A DNA stretch of 64,000 bases from Tenacibaculum jejuense (GCF_900198195.1 NZ_LT899436.1:3872001-3936000), one strand, 5' to 3'; shown: positions 19,888 through 29,695, counted from the first letter of the stretch. Notes: generated by a model from the sequence alone, not told the origin. Translations and numbers: made by a program.

Positions 19888-20502
19888 ATGAAAATGATAA
19901 ACAAACTAACAATCATCTTACATTTAATTGTGTTCTTGAATATAACTGCTCAAGAAAACTCAACTCAACCTAAAAAGAACAAAAAAAACAGTATTTGGTA
20001 TGTCGATCTTTCTTTAGGACTTGCTGAAGGAGAGTCTGGTGGATTAATGGAAGGGATAGCTTTTAACTATCAATACAAAAAAAATCTTTTCACGTTAAAA
20101 GCTGCAGAAAACTCATCATACAATGAACACTTTTTTTTCTATCCTCTTTTTTTCTCTAAAGTAAAATCGCATCTAGAATATTCACTATTGTATGGACGAA
20201 GACATGTGTATAATAGTTTCTCTTTTAGCTACTCTGCTGGAGTTTCTCACGTTAAATTGAAAAAAAATATAAACAGTTCTAACTACAATGTTCAAAATTC
20301 TTTCGGTGTACCTCTTGAATTTAATGTGAGATGGTTTAAGGGTGAAAAGACAAGATTTCGTATTTTAGACATAATTCCTGTCGGAAAACCTACAAGTTTT
20401 GGAGTTAGTACAGGCTTTAAACTTGTTGCTAACATCTCTAAGTTCCCATATATTGGTTTAGGGTTAACTTTAGGTTTAGGGAAACATAAAATTTATAATT
20501 AG
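19888..20502 (+). CDS. Hypothetical exported protein, possible small outer-membrane barrel
   Basis: 204 residues with a signal peptide (KLTIILHLIVFLNITAQE, cleavage after TAQ). The mature part alternates polar and hydrophobic residues in short strands with aromatic ends (SIWYVDLSLGLAEGE, KSHLEYSLLYGRRH, FPYIGLGLTLGLGKH), which fits a small beta-barrel. It was not matched to a named family. Its stop is one base before the start of the M3 peptidase gene, so they are probably co-transcribed. Confidence 0.75.
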   Translation: MKMINKLTIILHLIVFLNITAQENSTQPKKNKKNSIWYVDLSLGLAEGESGGLMEGIAFNYQYKKNLFTLKAAENSSYNEHFFFYPLFFSKVKSHLEYSLLYGRRHVYNSFSFSYSAGVSHVKLKKNINSSNYNVQNSFGVPLEFNVRWFKGEKTRFRILDIIPVGKPTSFGVSTGFKLVANISKFPYIGLGLTLGLGKHKIYN

Positions 20503-20503
20503 A

Positions 20504-22519
20504 ATGAATCCATTATTACAAGAATTTGATACTCCTCCTTTTCAATCGATAAAAGAGGAACATTATAAATCAGCTTTAAAAGAAGCTATTGAGATCGCTA
20601 AAGAAGAAATTAAGACCATCGCAAATGCAACTTCTACTCCTACTTTTGAGAACACGACAGTTGCTTTAGATGATACTGGTGAAAAACTAGATCGTATCAC
20701 TTCTATTTTCTTCAATTTAAATTCTGCTGAAACCAACAAAGAAATTCAACAAATTGCAAAAGAAATTTCTCCTTGGTTAAGTGAATTTAAAAACGATATG
20801 ATTTTAAATGCTGATTTATTTAAAAGAGTAAAAGCTGTTTACGATCAAAAAGATAAATTAACACTTAGCCCAGAACAAAGTATGCTTTTAGAAAAACAAT
20901 ACAAAGGTTTTTCTAGAAATGGAGCTAATTTAAATGATGAGCAGAAAAGTGAATTAAGACAATTAGATGCTGAACTATCTAAACTTTCACTTCAGTTTGG
21001 AGAAAATGTACTAGCAGATACGAATGCTTTCGAAATGCTAATTACAGACGAAAAAGATTTAGCTGGTCTTCCTGAAGGAGCTAAAGAAGCTGCCAAATTA
21101 ATGGCACAGCAAAAAGAGAAAGAAGGATGGTTATTCACTTTAGATTATCCTAGTTATATTCCTTTTATGACATATGCAGACAATAGAGAACTTCGAAAGA
21201 AACTTTCTATTGCTATGGGTAAAAAAGGGTTTCAAGACAATAAAAATAATAATGAAAAAATTGTTTTAACAATTGTTGAACTTCGACACAAAAGAGCACA
21301 ATTATTAGGTTATAATTCTCATGCACAATTTGTTTTAGAAGAGCGTATGGCAGAAGCTCCAGAGAAAGTATTAGCTTTCTTAAATGATTTATTAGAAAAA
21401 GCAAAGCCTGCTGCTGAACGTGAATTTAAAAACTTAGAAAATTATGCTAAGAAATTAGACAATATTGATCGTTTAGAAAAATGGGATGGATCTTATTATT
21501 CTGAAAAATTAAAGAAAGAGCTATTTGATTTAGACCAAGAAGCTTTAAAACCATATTTTAAATTAGAGAATGTAATTGACGGAGTTTTTGAAATTTCTAA
21601 TCGATTGTTTGATTTAAATTTTGAAGAAATTGATACTATCGACAAATATCATGAAGATGTAAAAACATATAAAGTTACCAATTCAAAAGGCGATTTTATA
21701 TCTCATTTTTATGCAGATTTCCATCCAAGACCTGGAAAAAGAAATGGAGCTTGGATGACGTCTTACAAATCACAACAAATTAAAGACAATTTAAATGATA
21801 GACCTCAAGTTTCTATCGTTTGTAATTTCACTAAGCCAACCGAAACAAAACCTTCTTTATTAACCTTTAATGAGGTTACAACTTTATTCCATGAATTTGG
21901 TCATGCTTTACATGGAATGTTAGCGAACACTACATACAAAAGCTTGTCTGGAACTTCTGTTTCTTGGGATTTTGTAGAATTACCAAGTCAAGTTTTAGAA
22001 AACTGGTGTTACGAAAAAGAAGCCTTAGAGTTATTTGCAAAACATTACGAAACTGGAGAAACAATTCCTATGGAGTTTGTTCAGAAAATTAAAGAATCTG
22101 CTGCTTTCCATGAAGGAATGCAAACATTACGTCAGTTAAGTTTTGGATTATTAGATATGAGCTGGCATACTGGCAATACTGAAAATATTTCTTCAGTAAA
22201 AGATTTCGAGTTAAACGCTTTTAAAAACACCAAATTATATCCTGATGTTACTGAGAATTGTATGAGTACTGCTTTTTCTCATATTTTTCAAGGAGGATAT
22301 TCAGCAGGATATTATTCTTATAAATGGGCTGAAGTTTTAGATGCTGACGCTTTTGAATATTTTAAAGAAGAAGGAATCTTTAATAAAGAAGTAGCTACTA
22401 AATTTAAAGATCATGTACTTTCTAAAGGTGGTACTGAAAAACCTATGGAATTGTACAAACGTTTTAGAGGTAAAGAACCTAAACCTGAAGCTTTATTAAA
22501 AAGAGCTGGACTTATCTAA
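20504..22519 (+). CDS. M3 family metallopeptidase (oligopeptidase A/Dcp-like)
   Basis: 671 residues, the usual length of the M3A peptidases. The zinc site is HEFGHALHG with His463 and His467. The third ligand and substrate-binding elements sit in the following SVSWDFVELPSQVLENW. FSHIFQGGYSAGYYSYKWAEVL is the typical C-terminal stretch. No signal peptide is present, so it is cytoplasmic and probably cleaves short peptides. Oligopeptidase A and dipeptidyl carboxypeptidase cannot be told apart from sequence by eye. Confidence 0.93.
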   Translation: MNPLLQEFDTPPFQSIKEEHYKSALKEAIEIAKEEIKTIANATSTPTFENTTVALDDTGEKLDRITSIFFNLNSAETNKEIQQIAKEISPWLSEFKNDMILNADLFKRVKAVYDQKDKLTLSPEQSMLLEKQYKGFSRNGANLNDEQKSELRQLDAELSKLSLQFGENVLADTNAFEMLITDEKDLAGLPEGAKEAAKLMAQQKEKEGWLFTLDYPSYIPFMTYADNRELRKKLSIAMGKKGFQDNKNNNEKIVLTIVELRHKRAQLLGYNSHAQFVLEERMAEAPEKVLAFLNDLLEKAKPAAEREFKNLENYAKKLDNIDRLEKWDGSYYSEKLKKELFDLDQEALKPYFKLENVIDGVFEISNRLFDLNFEEIDTIDKYHEDVKTYKVTNSKGDFISHFYADFHPRPGKRNGAWMTSYKSQQIKDNLNDRPQVSIVCNFTKPTETKPSLLTFNEVTTLFHEFGHALHGMLANTTYKSLSGTSVSWDFVELPSQVLENWCYEKEALELFAKHYETGETIPMEFVQKIKESAAFHEGMQTLRQLSFGLLDMSWHTGNTENISSVKDFELNAFKNTKLYPDVTENCMSTAFSHIFQGGYSAGYYSYKWAEVLDADAFEYFKEEGIFNKEVATKFKDHVLSKGGTEKPMELYKRFRGKEPKPEALLKRAGLI

Positions 22520-22546
22520 ATGATATTAAATATGTTAATCATATCT

Positions 22547-22577
22547 AAAAATCTCTTTCGTTGAAAGGGATTTTTTT
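22547..22577 (+). terminator. Rho-independent terminator
   Basis: A 13-bp stem (AAAAATCTCTTTC with GAAAGGGATTTTT, one wobble pair), a GTT loop and a T-run, downstream of the M3 peptidase. Confidence 0.88.
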
Positions 22578-22606
22578 ATTTTTAAGATATAATTCGCTAA
22601 ATAACT

Positions 22607-23815
22607 ATGAAATCTTTCTTTTTATTCTTTTTTATCATTTTTTTCAGTTTCTCACAAACCAATATTAAAGGAACTATTGTCGACAATGGTAATCCTCTAG
22701 AAGGAGCTTCAGTATATTTAAACAACACTACTATTGGAGCTATTACTAATGAAAAAGGTGCTTTCGAATTAAATTTTAAAGAAGGAAATTATACACTTGT
22801 CGTTTCTTTTTTAGGTTATAAAACGTACCAAAAAAACATAAACACTTTAGGAAAAAAAACAATTGAATTAACCATAACTATGGAAGAAGACAATGAGTTT
22901 TTAGATGAAGTAGAAGTCAAAAAAATAATCTATGACGATGAATGGAAATATAATTTAGCTCGTTTTAAAAAGGCTTTTTTAGGAAGGACAAAATTAGCTT
23001 CAACTTGCAAAATTTTGAATGAAAAGGATATTTTTTTTGATTTCAACTACAAAACAAATACTTTAACAGCAGTAGCGAGAAAACCCTTAAAAATAAAACA
23101 TAATGGATTAGGGTATTTAATAGAATACGACATTATAAACTTCAACTTAGGAAATAAAACTCTTTTTTTTAGTGGTTACGCTCAATACAAAAATCTAAAA
23201 AAGAAGATTCGAAAAAAATGGAAAAAAAATAGACTTAGCGCTTATAATGGCTCAAGAATGCAATTTTTAAGAAGTTTACTAAACAAAACAGTAGCAGAAA
23301 ATGGTTTTCTTGTTCATAAGTTTAAGCGAGTAGAAAATAAAGAAAGACCTTCTGAAAAAAAATTACAAATGGCTAGAGAATATCTAAAATTACACGGAAG
23401 AAAAATAAATTTCTCTAAAACTATCACTACTCCTATTACTCCACTAGATAGTGCTATTGTAACACAACGCAAAGCCAAACTACCAAAATATCGTGACTAT
23501 TTATACAAACGAGATGTTCCTTACGAAGAAATGATTTCTTCAGATAAAGGAACTCCTTACTTAGATTTTTCAGATTATTTAATGGTGGTGTATACTAAAG
23601 AACCCGAAGAAGAAAACTATGTTTCAGGAATTTTTAGCAAAAAAAGAAAACAAAGTAATGTACAAACTTCTCATTTGGTTTTATTGAATGGTAAATCTGA
23701 AATTGATAATCTAGGAATTATGGTCGATCCTAATGCAATTTTTAATGAAGGATACTGGGGATTTGAATCTTTTGCTAATATGCTTCCATTAAATTATCAA
23801 CCTCCAAACAAATAA
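22607..23815 (+). CDS. Secreted CarboxypepD_reg-like protein, paralogue 1
   Basis: 402 residues. Signal peptide to about residue 20 (SFSQ), then a carboxypeptidase-regulatory-like beta-sandwich of about 75 residues (IKGTIVDNGNPLEGASVYLNN, TNEKGAFELNFKEGNY, VSFLGYKTYQ), as at the N-terminus of SusC transporters. The remaining 300 residues lack a transporter barrel. They carry family motifs shared with the next two genes: FKKAFLGRT, CKI, GLGYLIEYD, GSRMQFLRSL and LPLNYQPP at the end. It is periplasmic or surface-located; function unknown. First of three tandem copies. Confidence 0.82.
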   Translation: MKSFFLFFFIIFFSFSQTNIKGTIVDNGNPLEGASVYLNNTTIGAITNEKGAFELNFKEGNYTLVVSFLGYKTYQKNINTLGKKTIELTITMEEDNEFLDEVEVKKIIYDDEWKYNLARFKKAFLGRTKLASTCKILNEKDIFFDFNYKTNTLTAVARKPLKIKHNGLGYLIEYDIINFNLGNKTLFFSGYAQYKNLKKKIRKKWKKNRLSAYNGSRMQFLRSLLNKTVAENGFLVHKFKRVENKERPSEKKLQMAREYLKLHGRKINFSKTITTPITPLDSAIVTQRKAKLPKYRDYLYKRDVPYEEMISSDKGTPYLDFSDYLMVVYTKEPEEENYVSGIFSKKRKQSNVQTSHLVLLNGKSEIDNLGIMVDPNAIFNEGYWGFESFANMLPLNYQPPNK

Positions 23816-23892
23816 ATATAATTCACTAGAAGACAAACAATAAACAATCATTCATTTATTTTTTTTATATTTATACTTAAAATTCGCTATAA

Positions 23893-25170
23893 ATGAAACC
23901 TCTTTTTTTACTCTTTTTTTTCAGTTACTTCTCATACGCCCAAATTAATATCAAGGGAACTGTTTTATCTCCTGATAATACTCCACTAGAAGGAGCTGCA
24001 GTATATTTAAACAATACTAGTATTGCTACTTTTACAGATTGGAAAGGGAGCTTTAAACTTTATATAGAAAAAGGCAAACATCTATTAATCGTTTCTTATT
24101 TAGGACATAAAACTATTCATGAAGAGATTTTAATTGATGATCAAAATACTATTCAAAATTTAGAGTTTCGTTTAGAAGAGGAAGATGACACTTTAGATGA
24201 AATAATTATTAATTCTAAAGATAACAACAGTAATACTGGAAATACTCTGAAGTTAGTCAAATCAAAAAGATCTAGATATTCAGATTTTCAGAAATTCAGA
24301 ACAGGATTTTTAGGTCGATCTACTTTTGCCAACAGATGTAAAATTGTTAATAGAGAAGCTTTAAGTTATTATTATACTCCTCAAACAGATCATTTTATAG
24401 TCACAGCCAAAGAACCAATAGTTGTAATTAATAACGACTTAGGTTATAAAATACATTACGACCTCATTAAATATGAACAAAAAAAACTAATTATAGGATA
24501 TGTAGGATACTCTAGATACGAAGAGTTAGAAGGAGGAAAAAGAAGCAAAAAGAGATGGGAAAGAAATCGATTAATTGCTTACAATGGATCTGTAATGCAT
24601 TTTTTGAGATCATTAGTTCGTGTGAATACAAAGGAAGAAGGCTTTGATATGGATTTGATGTTTAGAATTCCTAACATTAATTATCCAACCGAAAAAGAAC
24701 TTCGCTTTGCCAAAAAATTATTTAGAGATTTAGAGCGATACAATGTACCTATTGACTACAATAAAACAATTATAATTCCTGAAACTCGAATAGATAGTGC
24801 TATTTTAATTCATAGAAGAGAATTAAAACACAAGAAAATTATAGATACAATTATTAGAAAAGATATTCGATACAGCGATGTAACCTATCGATTAAGTGGT
24901 AAAGCTTTTATGAACTTTAATGGGCTTTTAAAAGTAACTTACAATAATGAGAAAGAAGAATTTGAATATAAAAACGACCAGAAAGTATGGTCTGGGAAAC
25001 AAGTTTCTAAATTTATTCTGATTAATACTCCGCAAGAAATTTTGCCTATCGGACAATTATCTGACCCAACAAACCATCTTGTAGAAGGATATTGGTCTTA
25101 TGAGAAATTTGCGGTTGCATTACCACTCAATTACATCCCTCCTGAAAAACCAAAAATTGTAGCCAATTAA
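23893..25170 (+). CDS. Secreted CarboxypepD_reg-like protein, paralogue 2
   Basis: 425 residues, same plan as its neighbours: signal peptide (LFFFSYFSYAQ), CarboxypepD_reg-like domain (INIKGTVLSPDNTPLEGAAVY, TFTDWKGSFKLYIEKGKH, VSYLGHKTIHE), then the shared domain with FRTGFLGRSTFANRCKI, NDLGYKIHYDL, GSVMHFLRSLVR and LPLNYIPPEK. It is closer to copy 3 than to copy 1, for example YEELEGGKRSKKRW against YEELEGSKRKKKKW. A linker of about 15 residues rich in Asn and Lys (NSKDNNSNTGNTLKLVK) is specific to this copy. Confidence 0.82.
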   Translation: MKPLFLLFFFSYFSYAQINIKGTVLSPDNTPLEGAAVYLNNTSIATFTDWKGSFKLYIEKGKHLLIVSYLGHKTIHEEILIDDQNTIQNLEFRLEEEDDTLDEIIINSKDNNSNTGNTLKLVKSKRSRYSDFQKFRTGFLGRSTFANRCKIVNREALSYYYTPQTDHFIVTAKEPIVVINNDLGYKIHYDLIKYEQKKLIIGYVGYSRYEELEGGKRSKKRWERNRLIAYNGSVMHFLRSLVRVNTKEEGFDMDLMFRIPNINYPTEKELRFAKKLFRDLERYNVPIDYNKTIIIPETRIDSAILIHRRELKHKKIIDTIIRKDIRYSDVTYRLSGKAFMNFNGLLKVTYNNEKEEFEYKNDQKVWSGKQVSKFILINTPQEILPIGQLSDPTNHLVEGYWSYEKFAVALPLNYIPPEKPKIVAN

Positions 25171-25191
25171 ATCAACTAAACTCAAAAAACT

Positions 25192-26427
25192 ATGAAATTT
25201 AAATTTTCAATTATTTTTTCCTTTTTCCTGTATATTACTTATGGTCAAATAAATGTAAAAGGTAAAGTAGTTTCAAAATCAAATCAACCCTTAGAAGGAG
25301 CCGCTGTTTTTTTTAATAGTACTACAATTGCTACAATTACAGATGAGAATGGAGAATATCAGTTAACTGTACCTGAAGGAAAATATAAACTAGTAGCTTC
25401 TTACTTAGGATTTAAAACTGTAGAACGTGAAGTTGACATTAATGAAAATACTTCTTTAGATCGTTTAAATTTCACCTTAGAGGAAGAAGACAGCCTACTA
25501 AATGAAGTCGTTATTGGCGCCAAAAAAAAGACAAAATCTAAAAAGCCTAAATATGAAGATTTTTTAGTTTTTAAAGAAGCTTTCTTAGGAAGAACCAATT
25601 ATGCTGAAAAATGTAAAATTGATAATCAAAAAGCTTTAAAATATTACTTCGATCCAGCTACTAATACATTTAGCGTGGAAGCCAAAGAACCAATTATTAT
25701 TATCAATAGAGATTTAGGTTATAAAATAACTTACAACTTAGAAAAATTTCAAATCAAAGATCGCATTATTAGCTATTTTGGATATTCACAATACGAAGAA
25801 TTAGAAGGAAGTAAAAGAAAAAAGAAAAAATGGAAAAAGAATAGAAAAAAAGCCTATCATGGTTCTTTACGTCATTTTTTAAAAACTTTTATAACTGCAA
25901 ATACAAAAGAGGAAGGATTTGACATAAATATTATGCATAGAGTTAGAAATGAAAAACATCCTTCAGACTCTGAGTTAGCATTTTCAAAAAAGATCTTTGA
26001 ATTTCAAGATAAGAGAAGTGTTCCAATCAATTTTAATAAAGTAATAGTCAAACCTGAGTCGAAATTAGATAGTGCTATACTAATCCATCAAAGACAATTG
26101 AAACATCCAAAAATTATTGATAAATTAATTAAAAGAAATGTATCATATAGCGATATTAGTTATAGAGTTGAAGGAAAAGTTTATTTAAAATTCGATGGTT
26201 TTTTAAAGGTAACTTACAACAACGAACCAGAAGAATTTAACTACAAGAGAGATATTAAAAGAAGATTAGGAGTACAAAAGTCTAATTTTTTACTTTTTGA
26301 TAGTCCTCAAGAAATTTTACCTATAGGACAAATAGCTGATCAAAATAACCGATTAGTTGAAGGATATTGGTCTTACGAATTATTTGCCAATGCACTTCCT
26401 TTAAATTACAAACCTCCGAAAGAATAA
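25192..26427 (+). CDS. Secreted CarboxypepD_reg-like protein, paralogue 3
   Basis: 411 residues with the same architecture: signal peptide ending YGQ, CarboxypepD_reg-like domain (INVKGKVVSKSNQPLEGAAV, TITDENGEYQLTVPEGKY, ASYLGFKTVERE), a Lys-rich linker (GAKKKTKSKK), FKEAFLGRTNYAEKCKI, RDLGYKITYNL and LPLNYKPPKE at the end. Twenty-one bases separate it from copy 2, so the two are probably one transcript. Its 3' end is 2 bases from the stop of the convergent glycosyltransferase gene. Confidence 0.82.
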   Translation: MKFKFSIIFSFFLYITYGQINVKGKVVSKSNQPLEGAAVFFNSTTIATITDENGEYQLTVPEGKYKLVASYLGFKTVEREVDINENTSLDRLNFTLEEEDSLLNEVVIGAKKKTKSKKPKYEDFLVFKEAFLGRTNYAEKCKIDNQKALKYYFDPATNTFSVEAKEPIIIINRDLGYKITYNLEKFQIKDRIISYFGYSQYEELEGSKRKKKKWKKNRKKAYHGSLRHFLKTFITANTKEEGFDINIMHRVRNEKHPSDSELAFSKKIFEFQDKRSVPINFNKVIVKPESKLDSAILIHQRQLKHPKIIDKLIKRNVSYSDISYRVEGKVYLKFDGFLKVTYNNEPEEFNYKRDIKRRLGVQKSNFLLFDSPQEILPIGQIADQNNRLVEGYWSYELFANALPLNYKPPKE

Positions 26428-26429
26428 TA

Positions 26430-27665
26430 TTATTTTTTATTTTTTTCTTCTATCCATTTACTCATGTATTTTGTCGCTTGTAAAGTTTGATGTTGTAGTA
26501 AACTACCAAGAAAATTTGATGTTCGGTGAGCATCTAAATTTGCTATAAGTTGCGATATTTTTTCTAGAAAAACTCGACTCAAAACATGTTTATCATAAAT
26601 AGAGTTAATAATTTTTATCCCATTATTTTGAGCTTGAAGCCAATTTTCTTTTTCTGAATATAGTTTTACCGCTAATTCAGAAAATACATTTAAATCATCT
26701 TCAATAAAGCCATTCCACGGAAAATTATCATGCATCCCTTCTGCTCCTGTAGAAGTCGTAACACTTGGTGTTCCGCAAATCATTGCTTCTGTTAATTTTC
26801 CTTTAATTCCTGCGCCAAACCTTAAAGGAGCTAAGACCACCTTGGCCTTACTCACTTTTTCAATTGCACTCGAAGTATAACCATGTAACAAAAATCCTTG
26901 CTCTGGTTTATGTAATTGCTGAATTTGCTGACTAACATAGGCTCCATAAATATGAACATTCACTTTTGGCAAACGATCGCGAATATTTCTCCACATTTTT
27001 TTTAACTCTAAAACGGCATCTACATTTGGCTTATGAAAAAAATTGCCAACAAACACGAAATCTTCTCTTTCTTCGTATGATAACCATTTTTCCTGATCTA
27101 CTTTCTCAATTGTATCTAAAAGAAAAGGTAGATACAATAAAATACTATCGTCTATTTTAAATACTTCTTTTAATAATTGCATTTCGTAAGAAGAAATAAT
27201 CAGACTTAAATCACATCGCAAAATAGAGGCTATTTCTCTTTTTGTTTCATCTGATTGTAATAAAGCTTTATTAGAAAAAGTTTCTCCTTTTTTTAATTGT
27301 TCATACCTTGTCTTTCTTAAGAAATGTAGATCTTCAGTATCTAAAATACGAATGGCCTCTGGGCAATATTTTGCTACTCTCCATCCGAATTGTTCTTCCA
27401 TCATAAACCGATCGAAAACGACAATTCTCGGGTTTAAATTCTCTACGAAAGAATCAAATGAAGAAGAATTTAATTCAATCGCTACTTCTTCAACTCCATA
27501 TTCAATTAATTGAACTGCATTCTCTCCTTTTTGTGCCGGACTAGCAAACGTAACCTGATAGCCATTATCTGAAAATAATGTTATTAATTGCATCATTCTA
27601 CTTCCTGCAGCAGAAGAATTGGGCTCTACCCAAACATAACCTATAAATAAAACTCTACTATTCAA
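26430..27665 (-). CDS. Glycosyltransferase (GT4-like), TTG start
   Basis: 411 residues. N-terminal Rossmann half (RVLFIGYVWVEPNSSAAGSR) and C-terminal GT-B half with FVFVGNFFHKPN, GFLLHGYTS, VVLAPLRFGAGIKGKLTEAM and GTPSVTTSTGAEGM, the nucleotide-sugar-binding E-x7-E-like region. It probably adds a sugar to an envelope polysaccharide or protein; donor and acceptor are unknown. The start is a TTG at 27663-27665, and the codon before it, in the same frame, is the TAA of the haem-binding gene. There is no ATG until residue 24, which would remove conserved sequence. Confidence 0.82.
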   Translation of the reverse strand: MNSRVLFIGYVWVEPNSSAAGSRMMQLITLFSDNGYQVTFASPAQKGENAVQLIEYGVEEVAIELNSSSFDSFVENLNPRIVVFDRFMMEEQFGWRVAKYCPEAIRILDTEDLHFLRKTRYEQLKKGETFSNKALLQSDETKREIASILRCDLSLIISSYEMQLLKEVFKIDDSILLYLPFLLDTIEKVDQEKWLSYEEREDFVFVGNFFHKPNVDAVLELKKMWRNIRDRLPKVNVHIYGAYVSQQIQQLHKPEQGFLLHGYTSSAIEKVSKAKVVLAPLRFGAGIKGKLTEAMICGTPSVTTSTGAEGMHDNFPWNGFIEDDLNVFSELAVKLYSEKENWLQAQNNGIKIINSIYDKHVLSRVFLEKISQLIANLDAHRTSNFLGSLLQHQTLQATKYMSKWIEEKNKK

Positions 27666-28136
27666 TTATCGCTGTTGTTGGTATTTATATTCTCTTTCGA
27701 CTTCTTTAGCCCAAGTAATTACCATTTCAATCTCTGCATCACTAAGCTTTGCTTTGCTATGCGTCCATGTATATGAATCTAAAGGCATATGTTCGTCTTC
27801 TATCTCTTGCCAAAATTCTTCCATTTTATGTTCTTTTTTTCGTGATGAAAAAGTAGACCATTTTGAAAGATTTAAATGCTCTTTCCCTTCTTCTACATGA
27901 TGGTTAATCCAAAAATTAACTGGAGCGATACTATGATACCAAGGGTATTGTGTAACATTACTATGACAGTCGAAACAAGTATTTTTTAAAATTGTTTTTA
28001 CTTCTGAAGAAGCACTGGTTTCATTTAAAAAAAAATCTAAAGATGATATTTCTCCGTTATTCTTTTCTGTGGGGATAAATTGGATAATTAGCAATATTAA
28101 TAGTGCTATCCAACCTATTATTTTTAATATTTTCAT
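27666..28136 (-). CDS. Haem-binding domain protein (single CxxCH)
   Basis: 156 residues. An N-terminal membrane anchor (IIGWIALLILLIIQFIP) precedes a domain of the Haem_bd type with the covalent haem motif CFDCHS near residue 54 and NVTQYPWYHSIAPVNFWINHHVEEGK, including possible distal His or Met ligands (EHMPLDSYTWTH). It is probably a membrane-tethered periplasmic c-type haem protein. The stop codon directly abuts the TTG start of the glycosyltransferase, in the same frame. Confidence 0.85.
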   Translation of the reverse strand: MKILKIIGWIALLILLIIQFIPTEKNNGEISSLDFFLNETSASSEVKTILKNTCFDCHSNVTQYPWYHSIAPVNFWINHHVEEGKEHLNLSKWSTFSSRKKEHKMEEFWQEIEDEHMPLDSYTWTHSKAKLSDAEIEMVITWAKEVEREYKYQQQR

Positions 28137-28206
28137 ATAAATACATCTTATCTGTTTTAAAAATAGTAATAATAACTAATACTGTCTTTTAATTCGTAAA
28201 TAATTG

Positions 28207-28214
28207 TAATTTTG
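28207..28214 (+). promoter_or_regulatory. lpdA promoter, -7 element
   Basis: TAATTTTG matches TAnnTTTG, 19 bases before the ATG at 28234. Confidence 0.5.
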
Positions 28215-28233
28215 TATTAAAATAAAACAACTC

Positions 28234-29634
28234 ATGAAATACGATATCATCGTTATAGGTTCTGGGCCTGGTGGATATATTGCTGCGGTTAGAGCTTCTC
28301 AATTAGGAAAAAAAGTAGCCATTATAGAAAAATATTCTACCCTTGGTGGTACATGTTTAAATGTTGGATGTATTCCTTCAAAAGCTTTATTAGACTCTTC
28401 TCATCACTATTATGATGCCGTTCATCACTTTGAAGAGCACGGTATCTCTGTTGAGAATCCAAAATTTGATTTTTCAAAAATGGTAGAGCGTAAAGCTAAA
28501 GTTGTAGAGCAAACTACTGGAGGTGTTAAGTTTTTAATGGATAAAAATGATATTGATGTTTACGAAGGTTTAGGATCTTTTGAAGATGCAACTCACGTAA
28601 AAATCACTAAAAATGATGGAAGTTCAGAAGTTATTGAAGGAACTAACATTATTATAGCTACAGGTTCTAAGCCATCTACATTACCTTTTATCTCTATTGA
28701 CAAGGAGCGTATAATTACTTCTACTGAAGCTTTAAAACTTAAAGAAGTTCCAAAACACTTAATTGTTATTGGTGGTGGTGTTATCGGATTAGAATTAGGT
28801 TCTGTTTACAAACGTTTAGGTGCAGATGTTTCTGTAGTTGAATATGCACCAACAATCACTCCAACAATGGATAAAGATGTTTCTAAAGAATTGACTAAAG
28901 TTTTAAAGAAACAAGGAGTTAAATTTAATGTAAGTCATGGTGTTACTGGCGTAGAAAGAAAAGGAGATGAAGTTGTTGTAACGGCTACAAATAAAAAAGG
29001 AGAAGAAGTTACTTTTACTGGTGATTACTGTTTAGTTGCTGTAGGACGTAAAGCTTATACTAATGGCTTAGGTTTAGAGAATGCCGGTGTAAAAGTTACT
29101 GAGAGAGGACAAATTGATGTAAATGATCATTTACAAACTAATGTTTCTAATATTTATGCTATTGGAGATGTAGTTCGTGGTGCAATGTTAGCTCATAAAG
29201 CTGAAGAAGAAGGAGTTGTTGTTGCTGAATATTTAGCTGGTGAAAAACCACACATTGATTATAATTTAATTCCTGGAATTATTTACACTTGGCCAGAAGT
29301 TGCAGCAGTAGGAAAAACTGAGCAAGAATTAAAAGATGCTAATGTAGATTATAAGGCTGGAAAATTCTCTATGCGTGCATTAGGAAGATCTCGTGCTAGT
29401 GGAGATATCGATGGTTTTGTAAAAGTATTAGCTGACAAAAATACTGATGAAGTTTTAGGTGTACATATGGTTGGTGCACGTGTAGCTGATTTAATTATGG
29501 AAATGGCTGTTGCAATGGAGTTTAGAGCTTCTGCGGAAGATATTGCTCGTATTTGTCATGGACACCCAACTTATTCTGAAGCTGTTAAAGAAGCTGCGAA
29601 AGCTGCTTGGGACGGAAAACCACTAAACGCATAA
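28234..29634 (+). CDS. lpdA: Dihydrolipoyl dehydrogenase (E3)
   Basis: 466 residues. FAD- and NAD-dependent disulfide oxidoreductase that re-oxidises the lipoyl group of 2-oxo acid dehydrogenases and of the glycine cleavage system. FAD motif VIGSGPGGYIAAVRA, redox disulfide GGTCLNVGCIPSKALL, NAD motif VIGGGVIGLELGSV, FAD motif IYAIGDVV, and the C-terminal HGHPTYSEAVKEA with the catalytic His. No E1 or E2 gene is adjacent, so it is a stand-alone E3. Confidence 0.97.
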   Translation: MKYDIIVIGSGPGGYIAAVRASQLGKKVAIIEKYSTLGGTCLNVGCIPSKALLDSSHHYYDAVHHFEEHGISVENPKFDFSKMVERKAKVVEQTTGGVKFLMDKNDIDVYEGLGSFEDATHVKITKNDGSSEVIEGTNIIIATGSKPSTLPFISIDKERIITSTEALKLKEVPKHLIVIGGGVIGLELGSVYKRLGADVSVVEYAPTITPTMDKDVSKELTKVLKKQGVKFNVSHGVTGVERKGDEVVVTATNKKGEEVTFTGDYCLVAVGRKAYTNGLGLENAGVKVTERGQIDVNDHLQTNVSNIYAIGDVVRGAMLAHKAEEEGVVVAEYLAGEKPHIDYNLIPGIIYTWPEVAAVGKTEQELKDANVDYKAGKFSMRALGRSRASGDIDGFVKVLADKNTDEVLGVHMVGARVADLIMEMAVAMEFRASAEDIARICHGHPTYSEAVKEAAKAAWDGKPLNA

Positions 29635-29659
29635 CTCGTTTATATTTTTATAATACAAT

Positions 29660-29695
29660 TAAGGTTTCTCACTTTGAGAAACCTTAGTTTTTTTT
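29660..29695 (+). terminator. Rho-independent terminator of lpdA
   Basis: 12-bp stem TAAGGTTTCTCA/TGAGAAACCTTA with a 3-base loop and a run of eight T residues. Confidence 0.95.
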
